64,000 nt of DNA from Roseivivax marinus (GCF_900109705.1 NZ_FOAI01000005.1:186001-250000), one strand, 5' to 3'; positions 39,117 to 48,612 are shown, counted from the stretch's first letter. A program made the numbers and translations. The notes: generated from the sequence alone by a model not told the origin.

Positions 39117-40301
39117 TCAGGCCGGGACGCGCGCCCGGGCGAACCGTGCCAGGGTTCTCAGCGCCCGCTCGAGCCGCGCGTCGTCCACTGTCAGCGCCAC
39201 GCGGACATGGCCCGCTGCCGCCTGGCCGAAGCTTTCGCCCGGCATGACCGCGATGCCTTCCGCGTCGAGGAGCGCGTCTGCGAAGGCCGCCCCCGTCATG
39301 CCCGTCGCACGGATGTCGAGCAGCACGTACATGGTTCCCTCGGCGGGCAAGGCGCGCACCGCCTCTTCGCCCTCGGCCGCGACCACCCGCATCAGCAGAT
39401 CGCGGCGGCGGCGGAACGGCGCGGCGACGTCGACCTCGGGCTCCGTTCCCCGCGCGATTGCCGCTTGCGCCGCATCCTGGATGAAGCCGGGCACACCGTA
39501 GGTGGTCACCGTCGCCAGTTCGGCGGCGCGGGCGATGGCGTCCTCGGGGCCGACGAGCCAGCCGATGCGGCTGCCGGTCATGGCGTGGCTCTTGGACAGG
39601 GACCCGGCGACCAGAGTGCGCGCAGCCATCCGGGGCAGGGCGCGCGGACTCAGATGCGCGCCGTCCCAGACCTGCGTGTCGTAGACTTCGTCCGAGATCA
39701 CCCACAGGTCGTGCGCCTCGGCCACGGCCGCGATGCCGTCGAGTGTGTGGCGCGGATAGACGCGGCCCGCGGGATTGTTGGGGGTGTTCACAAGAAGCGA
39801 CCGCGCACCACGCGCCGGTCCGGCAAGCGCGCGCGGATGCGGCAGGAACCCCGTGTCGGGCGTCGTTGCCACGGCGACCGCGCGGCCGCCCGCCGCCCGG
39901 ATCGTGCCAGGGTAGGTGGCGTAACACGGATCGATGTAGAGGCCCGTCTGGCCGCCATCGAGCGCCGCCATGTGCGCGGCGAACAAGGCGGCCTGTCCGC
40001 CCGGCGTGATGAGCACGTTGTCCCGCGTCGTCGCGACACCCGTGCGCTCGGCCACACGCGCGGCAACCGCGTCGCGCAGGCCCTCGGTGCCCGGGACCGC
40101 GGCATAGCCGGTGTGTCCGCCAAGGGCCGAGGCGTGCATGTCGTGGAGGATCGCCGGATCCGTGCGGCGGTCATGCTCGCCTATGGTGAGTTCGGTGATA
40201 TCGTGTCCCGCCGCCACCAGAGCGCGGGCGCGGTAGAACACGTCCCAACCGTCCGAGCCGCCGTCGTTGAGGCCGGTGATACGGGTGGAAAGGTGGGGCA
40301 T
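39117..40301 (-). CDS. Class I/II PLP-dependent aminotransferase
   Basis: Predicted aminotransferase of 394 residues. The fold-type I marks are present: TPGGQAALF, NTPNNPAGRVY, ISDEVYD and the PLP-binding lysine in AGSLSKSHAMTGSRIGW, with the phosphate-binding Arg two to five residues later. The sequence is closest in pattern to the aspartate/alanine-type group; substrate not predictable from the neighbours. Start at MPHLSTRITGL has GAGGT 3-7 nt upstream. The YjbR-like gene precedes it by 53 bp on the same strand. Confidence 0.88.
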   Translation of the reverse strand: MPHLSTRITGLNDGGSDGWDVFYRARALVAAGHDITELTIGEHDRRTDPAILHDMHASALGGHTGYAAVPGTEGLRDAVAARVAERTGVATTRDNVLITPGGQAALFAAHMAALDGGQTGLYIDPCYATYPGTIRAAGGRAVAVATTPDTGFLPHPRALAGPARGARSLLVNTPNNPAGRVYPRHTLDGIAAVAEAHDLWVISDEVYDTQVWDGAHLSPRALPRMAARTLVAGSLSKSHAMTGSRIGWLVGPEDAIARAAELATVTTYGVPGFIQDAAQAAIARGTEPEVDVAAPFRRRRDLLMRVVAAEGEEAVRALPAEGTMYVLLDIRATGMTGAAFADALLDAEGIAVMPGESFGQAAAGHVRVALTVDDARLERALRTLARFARARVPA

Positions 40302-40354
40302 GGGACCTCGCGGCGTGGCGTCGGGCGCGATGTGACCCGGAGCGGGGTCGGGGT

Positions 40355-40720
40355 TCAAGCCCCGGCGGACGGGTTGGGCAGCGGCGGCAGCCCCGCCTGC
40401 ACACGTCGGGTCAATCCGCCGCGCACGAGCCCGTAGGATGTGAAGATCCGGTCCTCGAGTTCCGCGCGGTCCGCCACGCCCCACGGCACCCGTACCCAGG
40501 AGCGGTGGAAGTAGGGCGCGCGCTCGGCCCGGCCGAGCTCGATCAGAAATGCGGCGTCCTCGATGCTCGCCGTCTTCACCGACACGCCATCCGCGGCGGT
40601 GCCGACCACGGCGAACATCTTGCCGCCGACCTTCCACGCGTCGTGCCCTCCGTCCCAGGGGTCGGAATGCTCGGCGCCCGGCAGGGCGATGCAGATCTCG
40701 GTGACGAGGGCGCGGGTCAT
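40355..40720 (-). CDS. MmcQ/YjbR-family protein
   Basis: A 121-residue protein of the MmcQ/YjbR (CyaY-like fold) family. Characteristic elements are the N-terminal ALPGAEHSDPWDGGHDAWKVGGKMFAV region (location residues 12-40), the HRSWVRVPWG motif and the final SYGLVRGGLTRRV. Family members are described as DNA-binding-like, but function is not established. It precedes the aminotransferase and is probably cotranscribed with it. It is divergent from cysS, 218 bp apart. Confidence 0.85.
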   Translation of the reverse strand: MTRALVTEICIALPGAEHSDPWDGGHDAWKVGGKMFAVVGTAADGVSVKTASIEDAAFLIELGRAERAPYFHRSWVRVPWGVADRAELEDRIFTSYGLVRGGLTRRVQAGLPPLPNPSAGA

Positions 40721-40938
40721 GGCGCGAACGGTGCGCCCGCCCCGGGAGCCGCGCAAGCGAAACCGCTGGAAGTCGCCGCGCGGCGCTGGTAAACTTGTCA
40801 TCATGAGCACCGCACCTGCCATTCTCATCGGCTGCATTATCCGCTGATCGCATCGGCGGGCCGCTCTTCTCTTTCCTTTCGACGCCATGAGTTGCTAAAG
40901 CCCGCCGCGAGCGAGACGCGCGCGAAGGACCACGCATC

Positions 40939-42309
40939 ATGGACATCAGGCTGACCAACACCCGGACCCGCGCCAAGGAGGTCTTCGAGCCGATCGACCG
41001 CTCGGACGTGCGGATGTATGTCTGCGGGCCGACCGTCTACGACCGCGCGCATCTCGGTAACGCACGGCCGGTGGTGGTCTTCGACCTGCTCTTCCGGCTT
41101 CTGCGCGAGGTCTACGGCGCCGATCACGTGACCTATGTTCGGAACTTCACGGACGTGGACGACAAGATCAACGCCCGCGCGGCAGAGACCGGTCGGCCGA
41201 TCGCCGAGATCACCGAGGAGACCATCGGCTGGTTCCTCGACGACATGGGCGCTCTCGGGGCGCTGGAGCCCACGCATGCCCCCCGCGCCACCGGCTACAT
41301 CTCGGAAATGATCGCGATGATCGAGGGGCTGATCGCGGACGGCCACGCCTACGCCGCCGAAGGGCACGTGCTTTTCTCGGTCGAGAGCTACCCGTCTTAC
41401 GGCAAGCTCTCGGGACGCTCGGTCGAGGACATGATCGCCGGCGCGCGGGTCGAGGTCGCCCCCTACAAGCGCGACCCGATGGACTTCGTCCTGTGGAAGC
41501 CCTCGGAGGCGGACCAGCCGGGTTGGGACAGCCCGTGGGGCCGGGGCCGCCCCGGCTGGCACATCGAGTGCTCGGCCATGGCCGGCGCGCTTCTTGGCGA
41601 AAGCTTCGACATTCACGGCGGCGGCGGCGACCTGATGTTTCCCCACCACGAGAACGAGGTGGCGCAATCGGCCTGCGCCCATCCCCACGGCGATTTCGCA
41701 AATGTCTGGCTGCACAACGAGATGCTTCAGGTCGAGGGCAAGAAGATGTCGAAGTCTCTCGGCAACTTCTTCACCGTACGCGACCTGCTAGACGAGGGCA
41801 TCCCGGGCGAGGTGGTGCGTCTGGTGCTGATGTCCGCGCATTACCGCAAGCCGATGGACTGGACCGCGCAGAAGCGGCAGGAGGCCGAGGCGCACCTGCG
41901 CAAGTGGTATGCGGTGGCGGCAGGGGCCGAGGACGGCGGTGAGGTCTACCGGCCGGTCGTCGCTGCGCTTGCGGACGACCTGAACACCGCCGGCGCCATC
42001 GCCGAGCTGCACCAGCTGGCTCACGCGGATGACTCGCCCGGCTTGCGCGCGACGCTGCAGTTTCTCGGTCTCATGGGGGCAGAAGTGCCGGGCTGGGCCG
42101 CGGCTCCGACGGTCGACCTCTCGGCGTGGGAAGCACGGCTTTCGGACGCTCGTGCCACCGCGATGGAGACGAAGGACTTCGCCGAGGTGGACCGCCTCAA
42201 GGCCCTCCTGACCGGCGCCGGGGTCGAAGTGCGCATGTCCAAGGCCGGAGTCGAGCTCATCGCCGGGCCGGACTTCGACGCCGACACGCTGGCGCAGGAG
42301 GACGCGTGA
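40939..42309 (+). CDS. cysS: Cysteinyl-tRNA synthetase
   Basis: Charges tRNA-Cys with cysteine. The 456-residue class I synthetase has the zinc-binding Cys in [10 protein letters not shown], the HIGH-type motif in AHLGNAR, the DVDDKIN segment, GWHIECSAM with the zinc ligands and HHENE, and the KMSKS motif [10 protein letters not shown]. The C-terminal anticodon domain is present but compact. The Shine-Dalgarno is weak. cimA starts 264 bp downstream. Confidence 0.97.
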   Translation: MDIRLTNTRTRAKEVFEPIDRSDVRMYVCGPTVYDRAHLGNARPVVVFDLLFRLLREVYGADHVTYVRNFTDVDDKINARAAETGRPIAEITEETIGWFLDDMGALGALEPTHAPRATGYISEMIAMIEGLIADGHAYAAEGHVLFSVESYPSYGKLSGRSVEDMIAGARVEVAPYKRDPMDFVLWKPSEADQPGWDSPWGRGRPGWHIECSAMAGALLGESFDIHGGGGDLMFPHHENEVAQSACAHPHGDFANVWLHNEMLQVEGKKMSKSLGNFFTVRDLLDEGIPGEVVRLVLMSAHYRKPMDWTAQKRQEAEAHLRKWYAVAAGAEDGGEVYRPVVAALADDLNTAGAIAELHQLAHADDSPGLRATLQFLGLMGAEVPGWAAAPTVDLSAWEARLSDARATAMETKDFAEVDRLKALLTGAGVEVRMSKAGVELIAGPDFDADTLAQEDA

Positions 42310-42573
42310 TGATCGCATCGGTTCAGCGGTCCCGCCCGGCGCCCGCATCCGGCAGCACCTGCCTGCCACGGGGCAGACGCTTTCAGTGTCTCAACCGGCG
42401 TTGGGCGGGCGAATGGCTCGGATGGGTTACCAACGATATCCTGCACGCACAGGTGCCCGCCCAGGCAGACGATGCCCGGCGCGACCGCTTGCCGGGTGCG
42501 GAGGTCGCAGAGCCGTCCTTCCTGACATTCGTGGGCATGCCCCGGACGAAGACGCAGCCGCGCAGGAGCCATC

Positions 42574-44208
42574 ATGCCTGAACGTCTCTACCTCTACGAC
42601 ACCACGCTGCGCGACGGACAGCAGACCCAGGGCGTGCAGTTCTCGGTCGCCGAGAAGGTCAAGATCGCCAAGGCGCTCGACCGGCTGGGCATCGACCACA
42701 TCGAGGGCGGCTGGCCCGGAGCGAACCCCACCGACAGCGCCTTCTTCGAAGAGGCGCCCGAGACCCGCGCCACGCTGACCGCCTTCGGCATGACCAAGCG
42801 TGCCGAACGTTCGGCCGAGAATGACGACGTGCTCGCAGGTGTGCTGAACGCGCGCACCCCGGCGGTCTGCCTCGTCGGCAAGACCCACGACTTCCACGTG
42901 GAGACCGCGCTCGGCATCGCTCTCGACGAGAACGTCGAGAATATCCGCGCCTCGGTTGCGCATTGCGTGGCACAGGGCCGCGAAGCGCTGTTCGACGCGG
43001 AGCACTTCTTCGACGGCTACCTCGCCAACCCCAGCTACGCGCTCGATTGCCTGCGCGCAGCGTGCGACGCGGGCGCGCGTTGGATCGTACTGTGCGACAC
43101 CAACGGCGGCACCATGCCCACCGAGATCGGGCGCATCGTGTCCGAGGTGATCGCCGCGGGCCTGCCCGGCGACCGGCTGGGCATCCACACGCACAACGAC
43201 ACGGAGACCGCCGTGGCGGGCGCGCTGGCCGCGGTGGACGCCGGCGCGCGCCAGATCCAGGGGACGCTGAACGGGCTGGGCGAGCGCTGCGGCAACGCGA
43301 ACCTCGTCTCGATCATCCCCACGCTCCTGCTGAAGGAGCCCTATGCAAGCCTCTACACCACCGGCGTCACCCACGAAGGGCTGAAGACCATCACGCAGGT
43401 CAGCCGTATGCTCGACGACGTGCTGAACCGCGTGCCGCTGAAGCAGCTGGCCTATGTCGGTGCGTCGGCGTTTGCTCACAAGGCGGGACTGCACGCCAGC
43501 GCGATCCTCAAGGATCCGTCGACCTACGAGCACGTGGCGCCCGATTCCGTGGGCAACGAGCGCTTCATCCCGATGTCGAACCAGGCTGGACAGTCGAACC
43601 TGCGCCGCCGGCTGATGGAGGCCGGGATCGAGGTCGCTCCGGGCGATCCGGCGCTGGGGCGCATCCTCGAGACAGTGAAGGCGCGCGAGGCCGAGGGCTA
43701 CGCCTACGACACCGCGCAGGCCTCGTTCGAAATGCTGGCCCGCGCCGAGCTCGGGCAGGCTGCGGACTTCTTCGAGGTCAAGCGCTACCGCGTGACCGTG
43801 GAACGGCGGAAGACCAAGTACGACCGCATGGGCACCGTGTCCGAGGCCGTTGTGGTGGTGAAGGTAGATGGGACGAAAAAGCTCTCGGTCTCCGAGAGCT
43901 TCGACGAGACCGGCTCGGACCGCGGACCGCTCAACGCGCTGTCGAAGGCACTGGCCAAGGATCTCGGACCCTACCAGGAGATCATCGACGACATGCGGCT
44001 CGTCGACTTCAAGGTCCGTATCACCCAAGGCGGCACGGAGGCAGTCACGCGCGTCATCATCGACAGCGCCGACGGGCAGGGCCGCCGCTGGTCGACCGTC
44101 GGCGTGTCGGCCAATATCGTCGACGCGAGCTTCGAGGCGCTGCTCGACGCGGTGCGCTGGAAGCTGGCGCGGGACGTGCCGGATGCCGGGCTGCGGGCGG
44201 CGGAATGA
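42574..44208 (+). CDS. cimA: Citramalate synthase
   Basis: Condenses acetyl-CoA and pyruvate to (R)-citramalate, the threonine-independent route to 2-oxobutyrate and isoleucine. The 544-residue protein has the catalytic LYLYDTTLRDGQQTQGVQFS start, GGWPGANP, the metal-binding HTHNDTETAV and GLGERCGNANL, the AFAHKAGLH motif and a C-terminal regulatory LeuA allosteric domain (about 400-535). The HMG-like barrel plus GGWPG indicates citramalate rather than isopropylmalate synthase. GGAGCC lies 4 nt before the ATG. Together with ilvIH it indicates a pyruvate route to isoleucine. Confidence 0.92.
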   Translation: MPERLYLYDTTLRDGQQTQGVQFSVAEKVKIAKALDRLGIDHIEGGWPGANPTDSAFFEEAPETRATLTAFGMTKRAERSAENDDVLAGVLNARTPAVCLVGKTHDFHVETALGIALDENVENIRASVAHCVAQGREALFDAEHFFDGYLANPSYALDCLRAACDAGARWIVLCDTNGGTMPTEIGRIVSEVIAAGLPGDRLGIHTHNDTETAVAGALAAVDAGARQIQGTLNGLGERCGNANLVSIIPTLLLKEPYASLYTTGVTHEGLKTITQVSRMLDDVLNRVPLKQLAYVGASAFAHKAGLHASAILKDPSTYEHVAPDSVGNERFIPMSNQAGQSNLRRRLMEAGIEVAPGDPALGRILETVKAREAEGYAYDTAQASFEMLARAELGQAADFFEVKRYRVTVERRKTKYDRMGTVSEAVVVVKVDGTKKLSVSESFDETGSDRGPLNALSKALAKDLGPYQEIIDDMRLVDFKVRITQGGTEAVTRVIIDSADGQGRRWSTVGVSANIVDASFEALLDAVRWKLARDVPDAGLRAAE

Positions 44209-44235
44209 CCGCCGTTGCGCGTGAGCCGGGCACGG

Positions 44236-44287
44236 GGAGCGAGGGCGCTGCCCTCGCGCTCCCGGAGTATTTGCGACGAGAAGAAGG
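44236..44287 (+). repeat. Hairpin plus GGAGTATTTGCG element downstream of cimA
   Basis: A GC-rich hairpin (GGAGCG-AGGGC / GCCCT-CG-CGCTCC, 44236-44262, with a 2-nt bulge) is followed by CCGGAGTATTTGCGACGAGAAGAAG. I recall similar hairpin-GGAGTATTT-GAAGAAG sequences as dispersed elements at gene ends in Rhodobacteraceae. It may act as a terminator of cimA even though it lacks a T-tract. Only one copy was seen in this window. Confidence 0.45.
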
Positions 44288-44331
44288 GCCGGGGCTTGGA
44301 AGGGCCCGGGCCGGGGTCTAGGTCGGCGCGC

Positions 44332-45105
44332 ATGGATTTCGACGACGACCTCAATGCCTGTGCCGAGATCGTGGAACGCGGCGATCCCGACCGGTTTCGC
44401 GCGACGATGGCATCGCCGGTGGCGGCGCGCGCCGTGTTGTTCCCGATCTACGCGGCCAACGTGGAGGCGGCGCGCGCGCCTTTCGTCACGCAGGAGCCGC
44501 TGATCGCCGAGATGCGCCTGCAATGGTGGGTCGATGCCCTGGCCGAGATCGCGGCCGGCGGGCTCGTGCGGCGCCACGAGGTGGTCACGCCGCTGGCGCA
44601 CGTGCTGGACGCCGAGGGCGCGCGGGTGCTGTCCGAGGGCGTCGAGGCCCGCCGCAGGGATGCGGCGCGCGAGGACATGGGCGAGGTGGCCGAACTGGAG
44701 GACTACCTTCGCGCGACCGGAGGGTCGTTGATGTGGGCGGCGTCGCGCGCGCTCGGGGCCACGGACGAGGTGCGGGCGCGGGCGGTGGGCCGACAGGCCG
44801 CGCGGGCGAACTGGCTGCTGGGTGTGCCCGCGCTGCAGGCGCGGGGCATCCGGCCGTTGCCCGAGATGACGCTCGAGGCGGTGGGCCGCCTCGCGGCATC
44901 GTGGCGCGATGACCGCTCCGGGCTGGAGGCTGTGCCGTCGAAGGCCGGGCGCCCGGCGGAACTGGCGGCCTGGCGGGCGCCGGGGATCCTGGCGGCGGCG
45001 GCGCGCGATCCGCAGGCGGTGCTGGACGGGCGGCTTTCCGGACCGGCGGCGGGGCAGGGCCTGCGGCTCGCCCTGCGTGCGGCGGGGATCGGTCGCGCGG
45101 TCTGA
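44332..45105 (+). CDS. Squalene/phytoene synthase-family protein, NDUFAF6-like
   Basis: A 257-residue protein with the trans-isoprenyl synthase head-to-head fold. It keeps the segment MRLQWWVDALAEI and GGSLMWAASRALGA but lacks the two DxxxD metal motifs of true squalene and phytoene synthases. This pattern and the length match the group related to mitochondrial NDUFAF6, a complex I assembly factor. By inference it is not a carotenoid enzyme. Start is the ATG of MDFDDDLNACAEIV, giving the normal family length. It is convergent with the MFS gene. Confidence 0.8.
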   Translation: MDFDDDLNACAEIVERGDPDRFRATMASPVAARAVLFPIYAANVEAARAPFVTQEPLIAEMRLQWWVDALAEIAAGGLVRRHEVVTPLAHVLDAEGARVLSEGVEARRRDAAREDMGEVAELEDYLRATGGSLMWAASRALGATDEVRARAVGRQAARANWLLGVPALQARGIRPLPEMTLEAVGRLAASWRDDRSGLEAVPSKAGRPAELAAWRAPGILAAAARDPQAVLDGRLSGPAAGQGLRLALRAAGIGRAV

Positions 45106-45133
45106 CGCGGCTCCGGGGGCGGCTGTCGGAGTC

Positions 45134-46351
45134 TCAGCCCTGGGGCGCGGTCCTCGGGCGCATGACACCCCAGAGCAGCGCCGCCGCGGCGAGGCAGATC
45201 AGCGGCGCCATCGCGAGGTTCACCGCGGCCCAGCCTTCCTGCGCCGTTCCGCCGGAGCAGTTCATCAGTCCGCCCGAGGCCAGCGAGGCCATCGTCACGC
45301 CGCCGAACACGATCACGTCGTTCATGCCCTGGGCGCGGCCGCGCTCTTCGGGGGTGTGCGCGGCGGCGAGCATCGACGTGGCGCCGATGAAGCCGAAGTT
45401 CCAGCCAAGACCGAGAAGCACGAGCGCGCCGAAGAAGTTCTCGAGATCCACGCCAGCGAGCCCGGTGGCCGAGGCCGCGGCGAGGCAGACGAGCCCCGCG
45501 CCGACGATGCGTGGCGCACCGAAGCGCGCGATCAGGTGGCCGGTGAAGAAGGACGGCGCGAACATCGCGATCACGTGCGCGCTGACCACGTCGGCGGCCG
45601 ATCCGGTGGTGAAGCCGCAGCCCACCACCGCGAGCGGCGTCGAGGTCATCATCAGGTTCATCAGTGCGTAGGACACCATGGCGCAGATCACCGCCACGGC
45701 GATGCGCGGGGAGGCCAGAAGCTGCGGCACGCTGCGCCCGCGCGGGGCATCCGCGTCGGGCTTGGGCGGGCGCGGGATGTCGAGGAACAGGAACACCGAC
45801 GCCCCCACGAGGTTCACCGCGATCACCGCGGCATAGGTCCCGAGGAAGGGGACCACGAAGGCCTCGGCGGTCAGCTTGACGATTTGCGGGCCGATCAGTG
45901 CCGCGGCGAGGCCGCCGGCCAGCACGTAGGAGATCGCCTTGGGGCGGAACTCGTCGCTCGCGGTGTCGGTCGCGGCGAAGCGGTAGAAGTTCTGCGCCGC
46001 CATGTAGATGCCGGTAAAGAGGCTCCCGAGCAGGAACAGCCAGAACGACTGCGTGTAGAGGCCGGCCGCACCGATCGCGCCGCCCATCGCGCCGCCCGTG
46101 ACGCCCACGAGGAAGCCCGCGCGGCGGCCGACCCTCTGCATCAGGCTCGAGAGCGGCTGGGCGGCCAGCATCGAACCCAAGACGATCAGCGAGATCGGCA
46201 GGGTCGCGAAACACGGGTTCGGGGCGAGGCTTTGCCCGGCGAGGCCGCCGATGGTGAAGATCATCGGCATTTGCGAGCCCAGGATCGCCTGTGCGGCGAC
46301 GAGGACGGCAACGTTGCGGCGGGCGCGGACGGGCGTGGCGGCGGCGGTCAT
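45134..46351 (-). CDS. Major facilitator superfamily transporter
   Basis: A 405-residue inner-membrane protein with 12 predicted helices in two halves. The loop after helix 2 has the MFS-type QRVGRRAGFLVG signature, and helix 5 region contains RPKAISYVLAGGLAAALIGP. The central loop carries PRPPKPDADAPRG. No substrate can be named; sequence features fit the YfcJ/drug-efflux-like group. A short hydrophilic N-terminus starts at MTAAATPVRARRN. It is divergent from the cobK-like gene, 135 bp apart. Confidence 0.85.
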   Translation of the reverse strand: MTAAATPVRARRNVAVLVAAQAILGSQMPMIFTIGGLAGQSLAPNPCFATLPISLIVLGSMLAAQPLSSLMQRVGRRAGFLVGVTGGAMGGAIGAAGLYTQSFWLFLLGSLFTGIYMAAQNFYRFAATDTASDEFRPKAISYVLAGGLAAALIGPQIVKLTAEAFVVPFLGTYAAVIAVNLVGASVFLFLDIPRPPKPDADAPRGRSVPQLLASPRIAVAVICAMVSYALMNLMMTSTPLAVVGCGFTTGSAADVVSAHVIAMFAPSFFTGHLIARFGAPRIVGAGLVCLAAASATGLAGVDLENFFGALVLLGLGWNFGFIGATSMLAAAHTPEERGRAQGMNDVIVFGGVTMASLASGGLMNCSGGTAQEGWAAVNLAMAPLICLAAAALLWGVMRPRTAPQG

Positions 46352-46486
46352 GCTGCATCGATAGGCGGGCCGGCGGTCGGCGGCAAGGTGGCGCATGGCC
46401 TTGCGAAAATCGTCGTGGCTTTGGTGCGGGGCGCGCCAGTGACCGCCCCCATGGGCAAGCGGGACGCCGATCTCTATGTGAGAGCC

Positions 46487-47152
46487 ATGACCCGCGCCGA
46501 CGTACCCACCGTCCTCATCACCGGAGACACCGCCGAGGCGCGCGCGCTCGCGGCCGCGTGGCCGGGGGCGTGTCGAGTGGAACGTGTGTCGGACCAAGCG
46601 GCGCTGGCCGGGGCGGCGGCCTGCGTGGCCGCAGAGCATCCGTGCGACCCGCGTGCCGCCGACACCGTGCGCCACGCGCGCGCGGCGGGCGTGGCGGTGC
46701 TGCGCCTTTGCCGGCCCGGCTGGCATCCGCGCGGCGCGCGGCGCTGGCACGTCCTGCGACGCGCTTCGGACCTCACGAGGACGATTCCGCCGGGCGCACA
46801 TGTGTTTGCCGCAACCGGGCGCGAAGAGGAGGCCGTGCTGAGGCGCCTGCGCGCCACGGTCTTTCTGCGCCGGCGCGGCGGCCGGGATGCGCCGCCGGGT
46901 CTCATCGCGGTGGAAGGCACGCCGCCCTTCACGATCGCCGACGAGATGCGGCTTTTCCGGGAGCTCGGCATCGGCTGGCTGGTGCTGCGCGATGCCGGTG
47001 GGGAGGGCGCACGACCCAAGCTCGACGCGGCCCGCGCGCTCGGGCTGCACATCGCACTCATCGCACGGCCGGCGCTGCCCGATGCGCCGGTGGCACGGAC
47101 ATCGAAGGAGGCCCTGAGATGGCTGAGACTGACACTGCCGTCGGACGCGTGA
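46487..47152 (+). CDS. cobK: Shortened precorrin-6A reductase-like protein
   Basis: A 221-residue protein resembling CobK, which reduces precorrin-6A in cobalamin ring synthesis. It keeps the C-terminal family motifs FAATGREE, a GTPPFTIADEMRLF segment and DAGGEGARPKLDAAR-GL-IARP. The N-terminal half is altered: the glycine motif reads ITGDTAEAR rather than GGTxEAR, about 35 residues between the first helix and the next strand are missing, and the DATHPFA segment is AAEHPCDP. It may have changed function or be losing it. Start is uncertain (ATG at 46451 also in frame). No other cob genes are near, and it overlaps the alkA-type gene by 34 bp. Confidence 0.7.
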   Translation: MTRADVPTVLITGDTAEARALAAAWPGACRVERVSDQAALAGAAACVAAEHPCDPRAADTVRHARAAGVAVLRLCRPGWHPRGARRWHVLRRASDLTRTIPPGAHVFAATGREEEAVLRRLRATVFLRRRGGRDAPPGLIAVEGTPPFTIADEMRLFRELGIGWLVLRDAGGEGARPKLDAARALGLHIALIARPALPDAPVARTSKEALRWLRLTLPSDA

Positions 47153-47766
47153 TCGTCGGCGAGGCCTGCGTGGCGGAGGGCAGCGCGTGGCTGGCCGAGG
47201 CCGAGCCGCGCTTTGCCGCCGCGCTGGAGGAAACCGGACCGCTGCCCCTGCGCCGGTCTCCGGACGGGTTCGACCAGCTTCTGAACGCGATCGTGAGCCA
47301 GCAGGTCTCGGTCGCGTCGGCCCGCGCGATCCGGCAGAGGCTGGTCGATGCCGGTATGACCGACGAGACGCGGATCCGCGCAACGACGCAGGAAGACCTG
47401 CGCGCCGTCGGCCTGTCCCGGCAGAAGGCGCGCTATGCCAAGGCGTTGGCGGATGCGCGGATCGACTATGCCGCGCTTCGCGAGGCACCGACCGACGAGG
47501 TGGTGAAGACACTCACGCAGGTCACCGGTATCGGCGTCTGGACCGCCGAAATCTACGCGATGTTCAGCCTCGGGCGGGCCGACGTCTTCGCCCCCGGCGA
47601 CCTCGCGCTGCAGGAATCCGCGCGGCTGCTGTTCGACCTGCCGGAGCGGCCCAAGGAGAAGGCGCTGCGAGACATGGCGGCCGCCTGGTCGCCATGGAGA
47701 TCGGTTGCGGCGCGCGCGCTCTGGGCCTACTACCACGTGGCGAAGAACAGGGAGGGGATCGCATGA
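47119..47766 (+). CDS. DNA-3-methyladenine glycosylase II-type (AlkA-like HhH-GPD)
   Basis: Predicted base-excision DNA glycosylase of 215 residues. The helix-hairpin-helix is LTQVTGIGVWTAEIYAMF and the catalytic Asp is in VFAPGDLALQ, as in AlkA/MAG enzymes; QQVSVASARAIRQRL precedes the hairpin. It removes alkylated purines by family knowledge. AAGGAGG lies 7-8 nt before the ATG, which decides the start inside the cobK-like gene. It overlaps the downstream esterase by 4 bp (ATGA). Confidence 0.9.
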   Translation: MAETDTAVGRVIVGEACVAEGSAWLAEAEPRFAAALEETGPLPLRRSPDGFDQLLNAIVSQQVSVASARAIRQRLVDAGMTDETRIRATTQEDLRAVGLSRQKARYAKALADARIDYAALREAPTDEVVKTLTQVTGIGVWTAEIYAMFSLGRADVFAPGDLALQESARLLFDLPERPKEKALRDMAAAWSPWRSVAARALWAYYHVAKNREGIA

Positions 47767-48428
47767 CCCGCGTGCTGCAGACCGGACGACGCGAGCCCGC
47801 CTCGGGCACGACCCGCTCGGCGGTGGTGTTCCTGCACGGGTTCGGCGCCAACGGGGCCGACCTGCTGGGCCTGGCCGAGCCGCTCTCCGAACACCTGCCC
47901 GATACGCTGTTCGTGGCCCCCGACGCGCCCGAGACATGCTCGGTCAACCCTATGGGATTCCAGTGGTTTCCGATCCCGTGGATCGACGGATCGAGTCAGG
48001 AGGAAGCCGAGACCGGGATGCGCGCGGCGGTCGCGGACCTCGACGCCTTCCTCGACGCGTTCATGGTCGACGAGGATCTGCTGCCCGAGCAGGTTGTGCT
48101 GTTCGGCTTCTCGCAGGGCACGATGATGGCGCTGCACGTGGCGCCCCGCCGCGAGGACGAGGTGGCGGGTATCGTCGGCTTCTCGGGACGGTTGCTCGAG
48201 CCCGAGCTTCTGGCCGACGAGGCCGTCAGCCGCCCGCCGGTCCTGCTGGTCCACGGCGACCAGGATGACGTGGTCCCGCCGCAATCCATGCCCGACGCCG
48301 CCGATGCGCTGCAGAAGGCGGGCTGGAAAGAGGTCTACGGCCACGTGATGAAGGGCACCGCCCACGGCATCGCGCCAGACGGGCTGTCGGTCGCGCTCGC
48401 CTTCATGCGGGACAAGTGCCACCTCTGA
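47763..48428 (+). CDS. Carboxylesterase/phospholipase-type alpha/beta hydrolase
   Basis: A 221-residue serine esterase of the YpfH/carboxylesterase 2 family. The oxyanion loop is FLHGFGANGAD, the nucleophile Ser lies in GFSQGTMMAL, Asp in HGDQDDVVP and His in GTAHGI. It is cytosolic with no signal peptide. Substrate unknown, likely small esters or lysophospholipids. It is translationally coupled to the glycosylase gene. Confidence 0.9.
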   Translation: MTRVLQTGRREPASGTTRSAVVFLHGFGANGADLLGLAEPLSEHLPDTLFVAPDAPETCSVNPMGFQWFPIPWIDGSSQEEAETGMRAAVADLDAFLDAFMVDEDLLPEQVVLFGFSQGTMMALHVAPRREDEVAGIVGFSGRLLEPELLADEAVSRPPVLLVHGDQDDVVPPQSMPDAADALQKAGWKEVYGHVMKGTAHGIAPDGLSVALAFMRDKCHL

Positions 48429-48584
48429 GCCTGCGTCCCCGGTATCCCTGACGGGTCCACGCCGGAAGCCTACGCGGCTGTGACCATCGCCCGTGTTGAC
48501 GCGACGTGTCGCGTCGCCGCACGGTGTCATGCACACGTCGTAATCAGCTCCTATTCCCTGCAGGTGCAGGGCACATCGCGGGAC

Positions 48585-48612
48585 TTGTTCGAGAGGGATC
48601 GCGATATATAGT
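48585..48612 (+). promoter_or_regulatory. Candidate promoter of the HNH gene
   Basis: TTGTTC (-35) and TATAGT (-10, five of six matches) are 16 bp apart. Transcription would start near 48619, about 68 nt before the HNH start codon. The -35 is weak, so this is tentative. Confidence 0.45.

Noticed and set aside
42308-42581. 90-codon frame overlapping the cysS stop
   Set aside because: Arg- and Pro-rich with no recognised domain; it overlaps the cimA start in another frame and lacks support beyond its position.
44332-45105. Phytoene or squalene synthase for carotenoid or hopanoid synthesis
   Set aside because: The Asp-rich DxxxD motifs are missing and no carotenoid or hopanoid genes are near; the NDUFAF6-like group fits better.
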